Assembly (NCBI RefSeq): GCF_014204415.1
Contig: NZ_JACHLE010000001.1
Span: 1,302,001 to 1,366,000, forward strand
Source: Chryseobacterium defluvii
GTDB lineage: Bacteria; Bacteroidota; Bacteroidia; Flavobacteriales; Weeksellaceae
Length of the DNA: 64,000 nucleotides
Direction of reading: 5' to 3'
Shown: in pieces, positions 25,903-34,764 of the stretch
How positions within the stretch are numbered: the stretch's first letter is position 1
How the letters are laid out: each line of letters opens with the position of its first letter
The notes under the pieces: model-generated
Seen by the model: the letters and a program-made list of their open reading frames with translations, nothing else
Database searches by the model: none
Told to the model about the DNA's origin: nothing
Program-made: the position numbers and the translations under genes

Positions 25903-27381
25903 TTATTCCAAATTATTCATCCAGGTATAAATATCTTCCGCAGACGAAATATTCAGTTTCTTTCTGACTCTGTTTTTACGAAGCTGGATAGCTCTGGGAG
26001 TGATAAAATTATATTCTGCAATTTCTTTGGTTGAAAAATTCAGGCGCAACAGCGCACAGAATTTCAGGGTCTCCGGATTGATATCGGGATAAATCTTTAA
26101 CAGGGCCCGGTAAAATTCCGGATAAACTTCTATGAAACGGGTAATAAATTCCGGACTGTTTTTTTTGGCCAGCTCTATTACCTCTTCAAACCCTTCATTT
26201 ATTCTGGATTTCAGTTCCAGAGCTTCTTTTTCCTTCTGCTTTATTTTCTCTTCATTCTCCTTTATGATCTCTGCCAATGATTTTTGCTTACTTTGATAGA
26301 CTTTAATCAAAATCCATAAAACAATCCCGGAAAATAATACTATTAATAATATGGTAATGAAAAGCTGATCTTCTTTATGTTTATACTCCTGTTCTTTATC
26401 TTGAATGTACTGCTGTATGGGAAATTCGGATTCTGGCTTCTGTGCTTTGGAAATACTGTCATATAACCTGGCATATTCATGCAGATAATGATTGGACGAC
26501 TCTTTATCAAGCAGACTGTCAGAAATACGGTGCAGGAGCCAATACGTATCTCTCACCGTGACAGGAAGCCTGATTGTTTTTGCCAGCGTCAGGCTTCTGA
26601 GGTAGTATATTCTCGCACTGTCATACAGTTTCTTCTGCTCATACCACTCACCCCATGTTCTTTGCAGGCTGTATTCATCGAATTTTGAAAAATCACCAGC
26701 CTTCTTCTGAAGCTGGTCAGCCATCTTAAGATAGTATTCAGCAGACTTAAAATCTTTTTTATAATAGATATAATAGTATGCCAGAGAATTACTTGTATAT
26801 GAATTCCTGACTTCATCAAAGGCTATCTTACTATAGTAAAATGCAGAATCCATTTTCTTTTGCATTTCATATATGTAAATGACACTACTATAAGAATAAA
26901 CAAGTAATTTATTTCTTTTAACCCCTTTTGGCAGGTCTTTAGAAATCAATATGGATCGCCTGAATTTTTCCTGCGCCTGGGTGTATAATCCCAGTAAAGA
27001 ATAATTGTTGCCTTGTTCCGCATCAATAGAAGCCTCCAGCTCTTTACTATTTAATTTTTTACTTTCCTTTTCTGCAAATTTTAACAGTAAAAAACTTTCT
27101 TTATGCTTACCCATCCTTGCAAAAATATTTCCCAGATTACAGTAGCCCTTTACTACTCCATCCGTATATTTTGCCTTTTCGCATTTTTCAATCAGTTCCT
27201 GATTCAGCCTTATCACTTTTTCATAATTACCCTTATCTGCTATATCCACAGAGACTTCCCATAGCAATTTTTCTACCTGATCTTTATCAAATCTGTTCTT
27301 TGGTGAAGCTGCAAAAGCATTACAAAACAATCCTAAAAAAGATAACGCAAATATCTCAGCAAGGTATTTTAACGGTTTCAT
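25903..27381 (-). CDS. TPR membrane one-component regulator with LuxR-like HTH
   Basis: 492 aa from ATG 27381 (in-frame ATG 27387 and a TTG at 27408 are alternatives; MKPLKYLAEIFALSFLGLF is the natural signal peptide). TPR region about 30-330, membrane segment about 340-360 (FITILLIVLFSGIVLWILI), coiled coil (KENEEKIKQKEKEALELK), C-terminal HTH LNFSTKEIAEYNFITPRAIQ and RKNRVRKKLNISSAEDIY. Same family as 19663 and 21318. The spacer between its stop and the 25063 gene carries motif A, and another copy of motif A lies 44 bases before its own start, so it is the best candidate to bind motif A, to regulate itself, and to regulate the 25063 and 18791 genes. Confidence 0.8.
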   Translation of the reverse strand: MKPLKYLAEIFALSFLGLFCNAFAASPKNRFDKDQVEKLLWEVSVDIADKGNYEKVIRLNQELIEKCEKAKYTDGVVKGYCNLGNIFARMGKHKESFLLLKFAEKESKKLNSKELEASIDAEQGNNYSLLGLYTQAQEKFRRSILISKDLPKGVKRNKLLVYSYSSVIYIYEMQKKMDSAFYYSKIAFDEVRNSYTSNSLAYYYIYYKKDFKSAEYYLKMADQLQKKAGDFSKFDEYSLQRTWGEWYEQKKLYDSARIYYLRSLTLAKTIRLPVTVRDTYWLLHRISDSLLDKESSNHYLHEYARLYDSISKAQKPESEFPIQQYIQDKEQEYKHKEDQLFITILLIVLFSGIVLWILIKVYQSKQKSLAEIIKENEEKIKQKEKEALELKSRINEGFEEVIELAKKNSPEFITRFIEVYPEFYRALLKIYPDINPETLKFCALLRLNFSTKEIAEYNFITPRAIQLRKNRVRKKLNISSAEDIYTWMNNLE

Positions 27382-27424
27382 ATGCATAGATAATTCATTT
27401 CGGTTCAAAAAAATAAAACATACC

Positions 27425-27439
27425 TATCTCACACATATC
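27425..27439 (-). promoter_or_regulatory. Shared motif A (GATAYSTGTGWGATA), copy 3
   Basis: Minus strand GATATGTGTGAGATA followed by GGTATG, 44 bases before the 25903 regulator's ATG; preceded by TTTTA as in copy 2. Confidence 0.55.
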
Positions 27440-27671
27440 TAAAATCACCCAATTAGCAAGTAAAATAAATTTTCAGCTTCAATATCTTTAACTAAAAATC
27501 CTGATTCATTTTAATTAAATCGATGGTTCGGCTGATCAAAGCGATTGAAAAAAGCATTCACTCATTAACAGCTGAGCGGACAATAGCTATTGACCGATAA
27601 TTTATATTGGTTATTCTTCAGATACAGACTGAAGGCCTGCGGATATAGTTTAAAGAATGTAATTAATAATA

Positions 27672-27711
27672 AGATTCTTCATTTCACTTCGTCCTATTCA
27701 GAATGACAGGC
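27672..27711. repeat. REP-like intergenic element, copy 2 (half)
   Basis: AGATTCTTCATTTC...TATTCAGAATGACA, matching the right half of the element at 46028-46102 (AGATTCTTCACTGTG...TTCAGAATGACA). Confidence 0.5.
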
Positions 27712-27765
27712 CGAACCGGGTTGTAAGCAAAGATGAATATAAAGCTGGAATCATTATCATAAATT

Positions 27766-29058
27766 TTAATTATTATATACCAGTACCTGCATTTTGGTAA
27801 GCATGGCTTCTGTATCCCCATTGTACCCTGAGTAAGTGGAAGGCACGAAATTTACGATCTGATTGCCTGCCCAGGCAGAATACTGTACTTTGAAGGTATA
27901 GGTTCCTGCGGCAAGCGTCACTGCTTTCAGAAATGTTACAGGAATCGGAAGCCTCACCAATGCTGTTCCGCTTACCATTGATGTATAGGCAGAAGATATC
28001 TTGACTCCATTCTGCAGCAAATAAAAGGCACCCTGTGCATCGGTAGCTGTGGAGCTTGTAGCATAGCCCAGCACAGTAAACAGGAAGGTCTGGGTAATAC
28101 CGGCAGGAACAGTTAATGTTATAGTAACTCCCGGCACATCTGCAACCGCCCCCTGGTTGATAGTCAGTGCTGTGGTTCCCTGCACATAATTTGCAGTAGA
28201 TATTGTCCCGCTTGAGGTGTTCAGTGTTTTCCAAGTAGGGGCCACCCCCGCTCCGTTAGATGTCAGGATCTGGCCGCTTGTGCCCGCACTTCCTGCCGCA
28301 CCGGAGCTTCCTCCTACATTGAGCTCATTCGTAATCTGTAGATCTCCGTTGACGTGTAGTTTTCTCTGGGGTGTAATTGTACCAACTCCTACATTTCCCC
28401 CGTTAATAGCCGTAAGCGCAATAGCACCATTAGTCGCAAGATGCACTGGGGATGTACTCCCTGTAGTAGATCCTACATACAGCCCGCTGGAAGCACCACT
28501 TACCAATATCTGCCCGGAACTATTTATATCCTGAAAAATGCTAAGATTGGATGCGGCAGCACCAAAACCAGCTGCAAGACGGATATTAGCTCTGGTTACC
28601 GCTGACATATTAATATTCGCGTCAGTTACAGTATGATTAAAATTAATACGATTGGAACCATTTTGAAAAAATAAAGTATTTGTCCCCATATTCACCTGCC
28701 TGTTTCCTGAGAGGGTACCATCCGAATTATAAATATTAAACGAAGTGTCCAGTTTGGTCCATACCGATCCATTAAAATAATAATAGCCTACCGTGTCAAT
28801 ATTCACCGCCGTACCACCGAGGGAACCTGTGGCAATACTGTTCACATAGATCAATGTAGAAGTGGGAATACTGGTCATACTTTGAGCTCTTTCCCTGTCA
28901 ACTCTTGGAATCAGCATACCATCAACGTTAGAAGTAGTACCTGTAGCATTTTTAGCCGTTATGTCCAATGTGGCAGCAGGGGTAGAATTACTAATGCCTA
29001 CCTGAGCATAATAAAACAAAGGAAGTAAAAAAATCCAGGGTAATAAATTTCTTTTCAT
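27766..29058 (-). CDS. Long secreted QVGI-type protein (430 aa)
   Basis: 430 aa. Signal peptide MKRNLLPWIFLLPLFYYA; mature start QVGISNSTPAATLDITAKN. Domains in order: stem with VDGMLIPRVDRERAQSM (about 45-65) and YYYFNGSVWTKLD; a beta-repeat stretch with NGSNRINFNHTVTDANINM; a second QVGI-like module VGVGTITPQRKLHVNGDLQ then ITNELNVGGSSGAAG (about 220-255), shared with 18791 and 25063; and a C-terminal beta domain (about 290-430) with AAGTYTFKVQYSAWAG. The presence of an internal copy of a module that is N-terminal elsewhere points to domain shuffling. Single gene with its own promoter at 29086-29114. No type IX sorting domain is visible. Confidence 0.75.
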   Translation of the reverse strand: MKRNLLPWIFLLPLFYYAQVGISNSTPAATLDITAKNATGTTSNVDGMLIPRVDRERAQSMTSIPTSTLIYVNSIATGSLGGTAVNIDTVGYYYFNGSVWTKLDTSFNIYNSDGTLSGNRQVNMGTNTLFFQNGSNRINFNHTVTDANINMSAVTRANIRLAAGFGAAASNLSIFQDINSSGQILVSGASSGLYVGSTTGSTSPVHLATNGAIALTAINGGNVGVGTITPQRKLHVNGDLQITNELNVGGSSGAAGSAGTSGQILTSNGAGVAPTWKTLNTSSGTISTANYVQGTTALTINQGAVADVPGVTITLTVPAGITQTFLFTVLGYATSSTATDAQGAFYLLQNGVKISSAYTSMVSGTALVRLPIPVTFLKAVTLAAGTYTFKVQYSAWAGNQIVNFVPSTYSGYNGDTEAMLTKMQVLVYNN

Positions 29059-29085
29059 TTTTTTCGTTTGTAAAAATTAGCATAT

Positions 29086-29114
29086 CAAATTTACAATAAT
29101 TAAATTTATTCCAA
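29086..29114 (-). promoter_or_regulatory. Promoter of the 27766 gene
   Basis: Minus strand TAAATTTG (-7, 29086-29093) with TTG at 29112-29114 as -33 element, 18 bases apart; 28 bases before the ATG. Confidence 0.55.
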
Positions 29115-29165
29115 GTAATTATTCATTATATTTAACATAAATTAAATAATATTATTAAAAACAAA

Positions 29166-29192
29166 GAACAGGCAATGTTTTTTTGCCTGTTC
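29166..29192 (-). terminator. Terminator after fabH
   Basis: Perfect 10-bp stem GAACAGGCAA / TTGCCTGTTC with a T-rich loop, on the 3' side of fabH. Confidence 0.7.
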
Positions 29193-29219
29193 CATATATT
29201 TTATTCTTTAATCGGGGAA

Positions 29220-30242
29220 TTAATACTCAAATAACACACTTCCCCAGGTAAACCCGCTTCCGAAAGCAGAAAGAAGAACAAGATCCCCTCTTTTAATCTT
29301 TCCTTCCTCAATCGCTTCATTCAAAGCAATCGGGATAGAAGCAGCAGTAGTATTCCCGTATTTCTGGATATTATTATGTACTTTTTCATCCGGCAATCCG
29401 AATTTCTGCTGAACAAATTGTGCAATCCTCAGGTTCGCCTGATGCGGAATGAACATATCCAGATCTTCAATTGTTTTTCCTGCTTTCTGCAATGCTTCCT
29501 GCATGGTCTCGGGAAATCTTGTCACTGCATGCTTGAATACAAAGTTTCCGTTCATGATCGGGTACACCTCTTTATTGGTCACATTTTCAGGTTCTTTCCT
29601 CATCCTGTCACTCCATCCGTATTTGGATCCGGGGAATTGCGTGCATAGTTCATCGGCATACTTCCCTTCCGAATGCATATTAACTGCTAAAATATCCCCT
29701 GCATTCTCATCTTCCGTAGCCGAAAGTACAACAGCTCCTGCACCGTCACCAAAGATCACGGAAACCCCTCGCCCTTCATCAGAAAAATCCAGTCCGAAGG
29801 AATGAACCTCTGCTCCTACCACCAGAATATTTTTATACGTTCCGGACTTAATAAAAGCATTGGCAACACTCATAGCATATACAAATCCCGAACACTGGTT
29901 TCTTACATCCAATGCCCCAATTGTATCACATCCCAGCATATCCTGAAGAAGCACTCCGCATCCCGGAAAATAATAATCCGAAGAAAGGGTTGCAAAAATA
30001 ATATAATCTATATCTTTTGCCGTTAAGCCTGCTTTCTCAAGTGCCTTTTCAGAAGCCTTAAAGCCTAAATAAGCTGTGGTTTCCTCAGAGTCGTTCCTGT
30101 TTTTTCTATGTCTTCTTTCTTTAATACCTGTTCTCTCTGTAATCCATTCATCATTCGTGGTCATCAGTTTTGCCAGATCATCATTGGTTACAACATTATC
30201 CGGGACATAAAATCCGATACCTTTTATTGTGCTTTTAATCAT
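29220..30242 (-). CDS. fabH: Beta-ketoacyl-ACP synthase III (FabH)
   Basis: Condenses acetyl- or branched acyl-CoA with malonyl-ACP to start fatty acid synthesis; cytosolic dimer. 340 aa from ATG 30242; an upstream in-frame ATG (30263) lies inside the -7 box and is rejected. Catalytic triad visible: Cys117 in VRNQCSGF, His in IPHQANLRI and Asn in GNTTAASI. The FGDGAGAVVL motif of the thiolase fold is present. In Bacteroidota FabH usually prefers branched starters, giving iso-fatty acids; that preference is family knowledge. Although fabH often sits beside rpmF-plsX, here it stands alone with its own promoter and terminator, next to a secreted-protein cassette. Confidence 0.96.
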   Translation of the reverse strand: MIKSTIKGIGFYVPDNVVTNDDLAKLMTTNDEWITERTGIKERRHRKNRNDSEETTAYLGFKASEKALEKAGLTAKDIDYIIFATLSSDYYFPGCGVLLQDMLGCDTIGALDVRNQCSGFVYAMSVANAFIKSGTYKNILVVGAEVHSFGLDFSDEGRGVSVIFGDGAGAVVLSATEDENAGDILAVNMHSEGKYADELCTQFPGSKYGWSDRMRKEPENVTNKEVYPIMNGNFVFKHAVTRFPETMQEALQKAGKTIEDLDMFIPHQANLRIAQFVQQKFGLPDEKVHNNIQKYGNTTAASIPIALNEAIEEGKIKRGDLVLLSAFGSGFTWGSVLFEY

Positions 30243-30260
30243 ATAGTTTTTTAATTTTGG

Positions 30261-30268
30261 CAAAGATA
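30261..30268 (-). promoter_or_regulatory. -7 box (TATCTTTG) of fabH
   Basis: Exact TAnnTTTG match on the minus strand, 18 bases before the fabH ATG at 30242. Confidence 0.55.
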
Positions 30269-30315
30269 AAACTTATTTAACACATAGTTTTTCAAATTAT
30301 TACTATTTTTAACGT

Positions 30316-31215
30316 ATGCCAATTAACACCATATACAGAGACTCCCGATGCGAATGGGTAGATGTGGAAGCCCCCGTACAGGAAGACCTTACTTTTCTTC
30401 ATGAAAGATACGAGATCAATAATTTCCTTTTGGAAGATACCCTGGACCCCAACCACCTTCCTAAATATGAAGAGGACGGGCAGGTAAAGTTTTTCCTTTT
30501 GCGTGAGAGTACGGAGCTTGAAAGGAAGAACCTTAATACCATCAGCGATATCAGCACCAAGATCGGGATCTTTCTTTTAGGCAATACCATCATTACCATC
30601 CACAGGATGAAGGCCAAAAGTATAACGGAAACCAAAAAACAGCTTTCCGGGATGAATACGGAAACCGATCCGCAAAAAATCGCATTAATGATCGCATTGC
30701 TGATCATGAAAAGCTTTGATGATGAAGCCGTAAGCTTAATGGAGACTATGGACAATATCGAAAATGAGATTTTCCTCAAAAATACCAATCACACCACCCA
30801 AATCCGGAGGTTATACAAACTGAAGAGAAAATCCGGACTGAACTCCAGAGTGCTTACCATTTCCACGGATGCCATAGATAAATTCAGGTTGCTGGGGTTG
30901 CAGGATTCTGAGGTATCTGACCTGAAAGATAAGCATAAAGATGTAGTAGCCGATTTTGATCACCTGAACATACAGATCACCAACCTCATCTCTATGTTCC
31001 TGGCTTTATCGGATCAGAAGGCCAACCAGGTGATGAAAGTCCTTGCCATCTATTCCGTATATTTTTTACCGATCACCTTTATTGCCGGATTGTATGGGAT
31101 GAATTTCGACAATATGCCGGAACTCCGCCACAAATACGGATATTATGTTACATTAGGCGTAATGGCACTCATCGTAATCTGTACTTTTATCTATGCAAGG
31201 AGAAAACAATGGTGA
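30316..31215 (+). CDS. corA: CorA family magnesium/divalent cation transporter
   Basis: 299-aa inner-membrane channel protein for Mg2+ and other divalent ions; family members form pentamers. The N-terminal two thirds form the cytosolic alpha/beta and long-helix domain; two membrane helices lie at the C-terminus (about 240-260 and 273-292). The signature GMN is present in LYGMNFDNMPE at the periplasmic mouth of the pore, and the protein ends in a positive tail RRKQW as expected. Divergent from fabH with a 73-base spacer. No Mg2+ leader or riboswitch is apparent in front. Confidence 0.95.
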   Translation: MPINTIYRDSRCEWVDVEAPVQEDLTFLHERYEINNFLLEDTLDPNHLPKYEEDGQVKFFLLRESTELERKNLNTISDISTKIGIFLLGNTIITIHRMKAKSITETKKQLSGMNTETDPQKIALMIALLIMKSFDDEAVSLMETMDNIENEIFLKNTNHTTQIRRLYKLKRKSGLNSRVLTISTDAIDKFRLLGLQDSEVSDLKDKHKDVVADFDHLNIQITNLISMFLALSDQKANQVMKVLAIYSVYFLPITFIAGLYGMNFDNMPELRHKYGYYVTLGVMALIVICTFIYARRKQW

Positions 31216-31363
31216 TTTTACCATTCAATTAGGGTAAAAATACCTATGCTTTGGAAACCGATAATAATTATTTTTATAGTATGAAAAACCAATAATAGTT
31301 GCTGCTATTTCTATATTATATTAAGTATTAAAAGCAGCAATCAATGCCTAATACCTGTTAACT

Positions 31364-32950
31364 ATGAAAACGGATGCTCTTAATACCATTCTTGAGGAGC
31401 GTGTTCTCTCCCGGGGATCTAAGGATAAACTGACAGCCCTGCATGAAAATATTTCATCCAAAGAGTTTTCAGACCTGCTGGATGCAGAAGGCAATCAGTA
31501 TGTAGAATTTGTACAGGAAGGCGGCGGCGTATGGGGAAGTGCTCTTGTTGGCTATCTTTATGGGCTTGAAATTTTCGGGATCCGCTTCCTGAAGGTGGCC
31601 GGAACCAGTGCAGGAGCCATCAACACCATGCTCATTGCGGCCTGTAAAACCAAAGAAGAAGCCAAAAGCGGTATCATCAAGGATATCCTTTTCAACTGGA
31701 ACTTTGCAGATTTTATGGATGGGAAACCTTATGTAAAATCCTTTATACATTCCTTACTGAATAATAAAAATTTCCTGAAGATCAATGCCATGATCGCAGC
31801 TGCCATCATGCTTATCCTGATCATTATTCCTTTTGCCTTCCCTTCTGAAACCACACTACAGGCCAAGCTTCTTTTCCTGATCCCGCTGATTCCTCTTGTA
31901 GTCACTTTTTTCTGTGTGAAAAAGCTCTATAATGATTTCAAAAAACAAAACAGCGGCCTTAATCCCGGAAATGTTTTTCTGAATCAAATGACTGATGTAA
32001 TGAAAGGATTTGGAATAAGAACAGTTGCCGAGCTCAATGAAAAATTTATACAGCAAGAAAAGAAGCTTAATCTGAATTACCGCTACGGAAACGGAATGGA
32101 ATACTATGCCATTGCGCTCAACAGCATTGAAGAGATCCGGGTAAATAATTCGGAGCATCTAGACCAGACCCGATACAGGATATTTTATGAGAGCGCCGTG
32201 AATAATGATTATTATAAAAATGATCCTTTCTACCTGCTAAAATCCGAATATATCATTATTGCCACAGACATCAATGCCAAAATAAAGGTGGAACTGCCTA
32301 CAATGGCCAACCTGTATTGGTCTGAGGAAGAACTGAAACGCATCAGCCCGGCGGAATTCGTCAGGGCTTCCATGTCCGTCCCTTTCTTTTTTGAGCCATA
32401 TCAAAAGAGGATCGATAAGGATCAGGACTCGGTAAAGTATGCATGGAAATTCTGGATGAATACTAAGCCGGAAGACATCTACCCTGCCGGGGTATTTATT
32501 GATGGCGGAAGTATTTCCAATTTTCCAATCGATCTTTTCCATTCCAGTGATGTTTTTTATCCGAGAATGCCTCTTTTTGGAGTACAGCTTACCAGTGACT
32601 TGGATATCCTGTCTGAAAAAGGAAAAACCAGCGAGCAGATCCTGAAAAGCCCGTTTTCCTTTGCCGGAAACATCATCGGGACCCTGAAAGGTTTCAATGA
32701 TAAATCTTTCCTTACCAAGCATACTTTTTATCATCTTTTCAGCATACAAACCGTGAACTGTGGCACCAGCAGCTGGCTCAATTTCTTTATGAAAAGGGAG
32801 GAAAAAGAAGAGCTTTTCAATAAGGGGTTTCAGGCAGCCCTTGATTTCCTTAACCAATTCGACTGGGAAAGATATAAATGTGAAAGGATGATGGTCTCTA
32901 TGAAGGAGAAAAAGATTCTGAAAGAGGAAGATACGAAGACGGTGGGATAA
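31364..32950 (+). CDS. Patatin-like phospholipase with membrane insertion
   Basis: 528 aa. Patatin fold with oxyanion loop EGGGVWGSA (about 52-60), nucleophile Ser82 in GTSAG and the catalytic Asp380 in FIDGG, so the Ser-Asp dyad is complete. Unusual for the family, two hydrophobic helices are inserted at about 146-185 (AMIAAAIMLILIIIPFAF and LLFLIPLIPLVVTFFCV), which should anchor the enzyme in the inner membrane with the catalytic parts on the same side. No signal peptide. Likely a lipid acyl hydrolase acting on membrane phospholipids; substrate unknown. Stands between corA and a flavin oxidase on the same strand, without clear operon spacing (148 bases after corA). Confidence 0.85.
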   Translation: MKTDALNTILEERVLSRGSKDKLTALHENISSKEFSDLLDAEGNQYVEFVQEGGGVWGSALVGYLYGLEIFGIRFLKVAGTSAGAINTMLIAACKTKEEAKSGIIKDILFNWNFADFMDGKPYVKSFIHSLLNNKNFLKINAMIAAAIMLILIIIPFAFPSETTLQAKLLFLIPLIPLVVTFFCVKKLYNDFKKQNSGLNPGNVFLNQMTDVMKGFGIRTVAELNEKFIQQEKKLNLNYRYGNGMEYYAIALNSIEEIRVNNSEHLDQTRYRIFYESAVNNDYYKNDPFYLLKSEYIIIATDINAKIKVELPTMANLYWSEEELKRISPAEFVRASMSVPFFFEPYQKRIDKDQDSVKYAWKFWMNTKPEDIYPAGVFIDGGSISNFPIDLFHSSDVFYPRMPLFGVQLTSDLDILSEKGKTSEQILKSPFSFAGNIIGTLKGFNDKSFLTKHTFYHLFSIQTVNCGTSSWLNFFMKREEKEELFNKGFQAALDFLNQFDWERYKCERMMVSMKEKKILKEEDTKTVG

Positions 32951-32993
32951 GAAATTTTGAGTATTTTTATCTTTATAATATTCTGTATCCTTA

Positions 32994-34466
32994 ATGAAAA
33001 AAAGATATTTTTTAATATTTGGAATTCTAATATTTTTAGGTTTTGTCTCAATTCCGGTGATTCATGTTCTAAAAACAAAATGGAAGGAGCCTGATAGTAA
33101 TAAAACTGAAATCCCCAAGGGGTATACGAACGATGCGAGCCAGCTAAACCTGACCAAAATTGATACTTTAATAGAGGTTCCCAACAACAAATCGGAAATC
33201 GAAATCCAGCTTCGGCAGATCCTGAAATATGCAAAGGAAAATAATTTAAAAATTTCTATTGCCGGAGCACAGCACAGTATGGGTGGACATACTATTTATC
33301 CCAACGGAATTCTTCTCAATATGCTTCCATATAAACATATGGAACTGGATCCAAAAAACAATATTCTTACTATAGGTTCCGGTGCACTTTGGGAAGACGC
33401 CATAAAATACCTTGATAAAAGAGGAAAATCAATTGCAGTAATGCAGGCTTTCAGCTCATTCTCAATTGGCGGCTCAATAAGTGTAAACGGACATGGATGG
33501 CAAAAAAACCTGCCTCCTGTTTCTTCAAGCATTATCTCATTCACTTTAATGAATTATAAAGGAGAAATCCTTAATTGCAGCAGAACTGAAAATACAGAAC
33601 TTTTTAAGCTGGTCATTGGGGGATACGGGCTTTTCGGGATCATACTTGACGTTAAACTGGAAGTTGTGAATAATCCTGCATTACAATACAAGTATATCCG
33701 TTTAAGCTCGGAGAATTATGTTGGCCATTATAAAAAATTTGTTTCGGATAATCCTAATGTGAATCTGGTCTTTGGAAGATTAGGAATATCCGATAAGCAG
33801 TTTTTGGAAGAAGCTACCATCAATTATTTTGAAAAAGTAAATGAAAAACCATTATCGCTTCCTGATCAAAATGCCAAAAACGAAGAAACTAAACGCCTGG
33901 TCTTCAGAAGCACCGTAAACAGTGAATATGGAAAAAGACTTCGATGGGATCTGGAAACCGGAATGAGCAAGATGTCAAAAAATGCTGTTTATTCCAGAAA
34001 CGAGCTGCTAAACGATCATGTTTCCCTTATAGAAAATAAAGATCCTCATTCTACGGATCTATTACAAGAGTATTTTATCCCTGAAAGAAACTTCAATCAA
34101 TTCATTAAAGAGATAAAGCCTGTTCTCAAAGAATCTAAAGTTGACCTGCTCAACATTACCATCCGTGCAGTGAATAAGGATAAAGACAGTTATATGAATT
34201 ACGCCAGGGAAAATATTTTTGGCTTTGTTCTTCTCTTCAATCAAAAGAAAACAGAAAAGCAGGAGAGCGAAATGAAAGTCCTCACCAATGAATTGACAGA
34301 TATTACGATTAAAAATGAAGGAACTTTTTATTTACCTTACAGATTGCATATCGATAAAATAAAGATGCGAAAAGTTTATCCTCAGTCCGATTCTTTTTTT
34401 GAATTAAAAAGAAAATATGATCCTCAGGAAATTTTTGACAACAAATTTTATCAACACTATAAATAA
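32994..34466 (+). CDS. FAD-binding oxidase (PCMH / vanillyl-alcohol oxidase type), membrane-anchored
   Basis: 490 aa. An N-terminal hydrophobic anchor (FLIFGILIFLGFVSIPVI, about 5-23) is followed by a FAD-binding PCMH domain: IEIQLRQILKYAKEN, then the FAD-contact segment SIAGAQHSMGGHT, SFSIGGSISVNGHG and GGYGLFGIILDVKLEV. The C-terminal cap resembles the D-arabinono-1,4-lactone oxidase / FAD_binding_4 group, ending YDPQEIFDNKFYQHY. The candidate covalent FAD histidine is H79 region (AQHS). Substrate is likely a sugar alcohol, lactone or similar, oxidised with O2 or a quinone, at the outer face of the inner membrane; this is inference. It begins 43 bases after the patatin gene and may share its transcript. 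Confidence 0.85.
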   Translation: MKKRYFLIFGILIFLGFVSIPVIHVLKTKWKEPDSNKTEIPKGYTNDASQLNLTKIDTLIEVPNNKSEIEIQLRQILKYAKENNLKISIAGAQHSMGGHTIYPNGILLNMLPYKHMELDPKNNILTIGSGALWEDAIKYLDKRGKSIAVMQAFSSFSIGGSISVNGHGWQKNLPPVSSSIISFTLMNYKGEILNCSRTENTELFKLVIGGYGLFGIILDVKLEVVNNPALQYKYIRLSSENYVGHYKKFVSDNPNVNLVFGRLGISDKQFLEEATINYFEKVNEKPLSLPDQNAKNEETKRLVFRSTVNSEYGKRLRWDLETGMSKMSKNAVYSRNELLNDHVSLIENKDPHSTDLLQEYFIPERNFNQFIKEIKPVLKESKVDLLNITIRAVNKDKDSYMNYARENIFGFVLLFNQKKTEKQESEMKVLTNELTDITIKNEGTFYLPYRLHIDKIKMRKVYPQSDSFFELKRKYDPQEIFDNKFYQHYK

Positions 34467-34480
34467 TTTAAAACTGAATT

Positions 34481-34659
34481 ATGAAATTTACCTGTGAATG
34501 CTGTGGAGAAGAACACTAAGAATGGTCTGCCCTTGCCTATTCGTCACCTGCCCACTATCTGGATTAACCGAAGAAGAATTGGAACATGCAAAACTCAGTT
34601 CGGATTTATGCATGATTGAATATCCTGATCACGCGAACAGATTCATCCATGTTATATAA
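34481..34659 (+). pseudogene. Decayed DUF2199 gene
   Basis: ATG at 34481 gives MKFTCECCGEEH, then TAA; reading on in frame gives EWSALAYSSPAHYL, and a shift of frame gives GLTEEELEHAKLSSDLCMIE followed by YPDHANRFIHVI and TAA at 34657-34659. The CECCGEEH...SSP...LG LTEEE pattern is the N-terminus of DUF2199 proteins (small zinc-ribbon-like proteins of about 150 aa). With an in-frame stop, a frameshift and truncation, this is a dead fragment. It lies at the 3' end of the flavin oxidase gene, next to the second type of secreted-protein cassette, at a likely rearrangement edge. Confidence 0.75.
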
Positions 34660-34764
34660 ATGTTTATTTTTCAAATAGTTATATACTTTATTACTTAAAC
34701 ATAGGATCGTTGGTTGGATTGAACGATGATTTCGGATTTGCCTAGTACACACTATGGCTGGTCA

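Larger units (their letters stand above)
27409..27765. other. Intergenic region with motif A and a REP-like element
   Basis: 357 bases between two same-strand genes; holds motif A (27425-27439) and a REP-like sequence (27672-27711). No gene seen. Confidence 0.5.

Noticed and set aside
31216-31239. TTTTACC/GGTAAAA hairpin after corA as a terminator
   Set aside because: Short AT-rich stem with a ten-base loop and no T-run after it.
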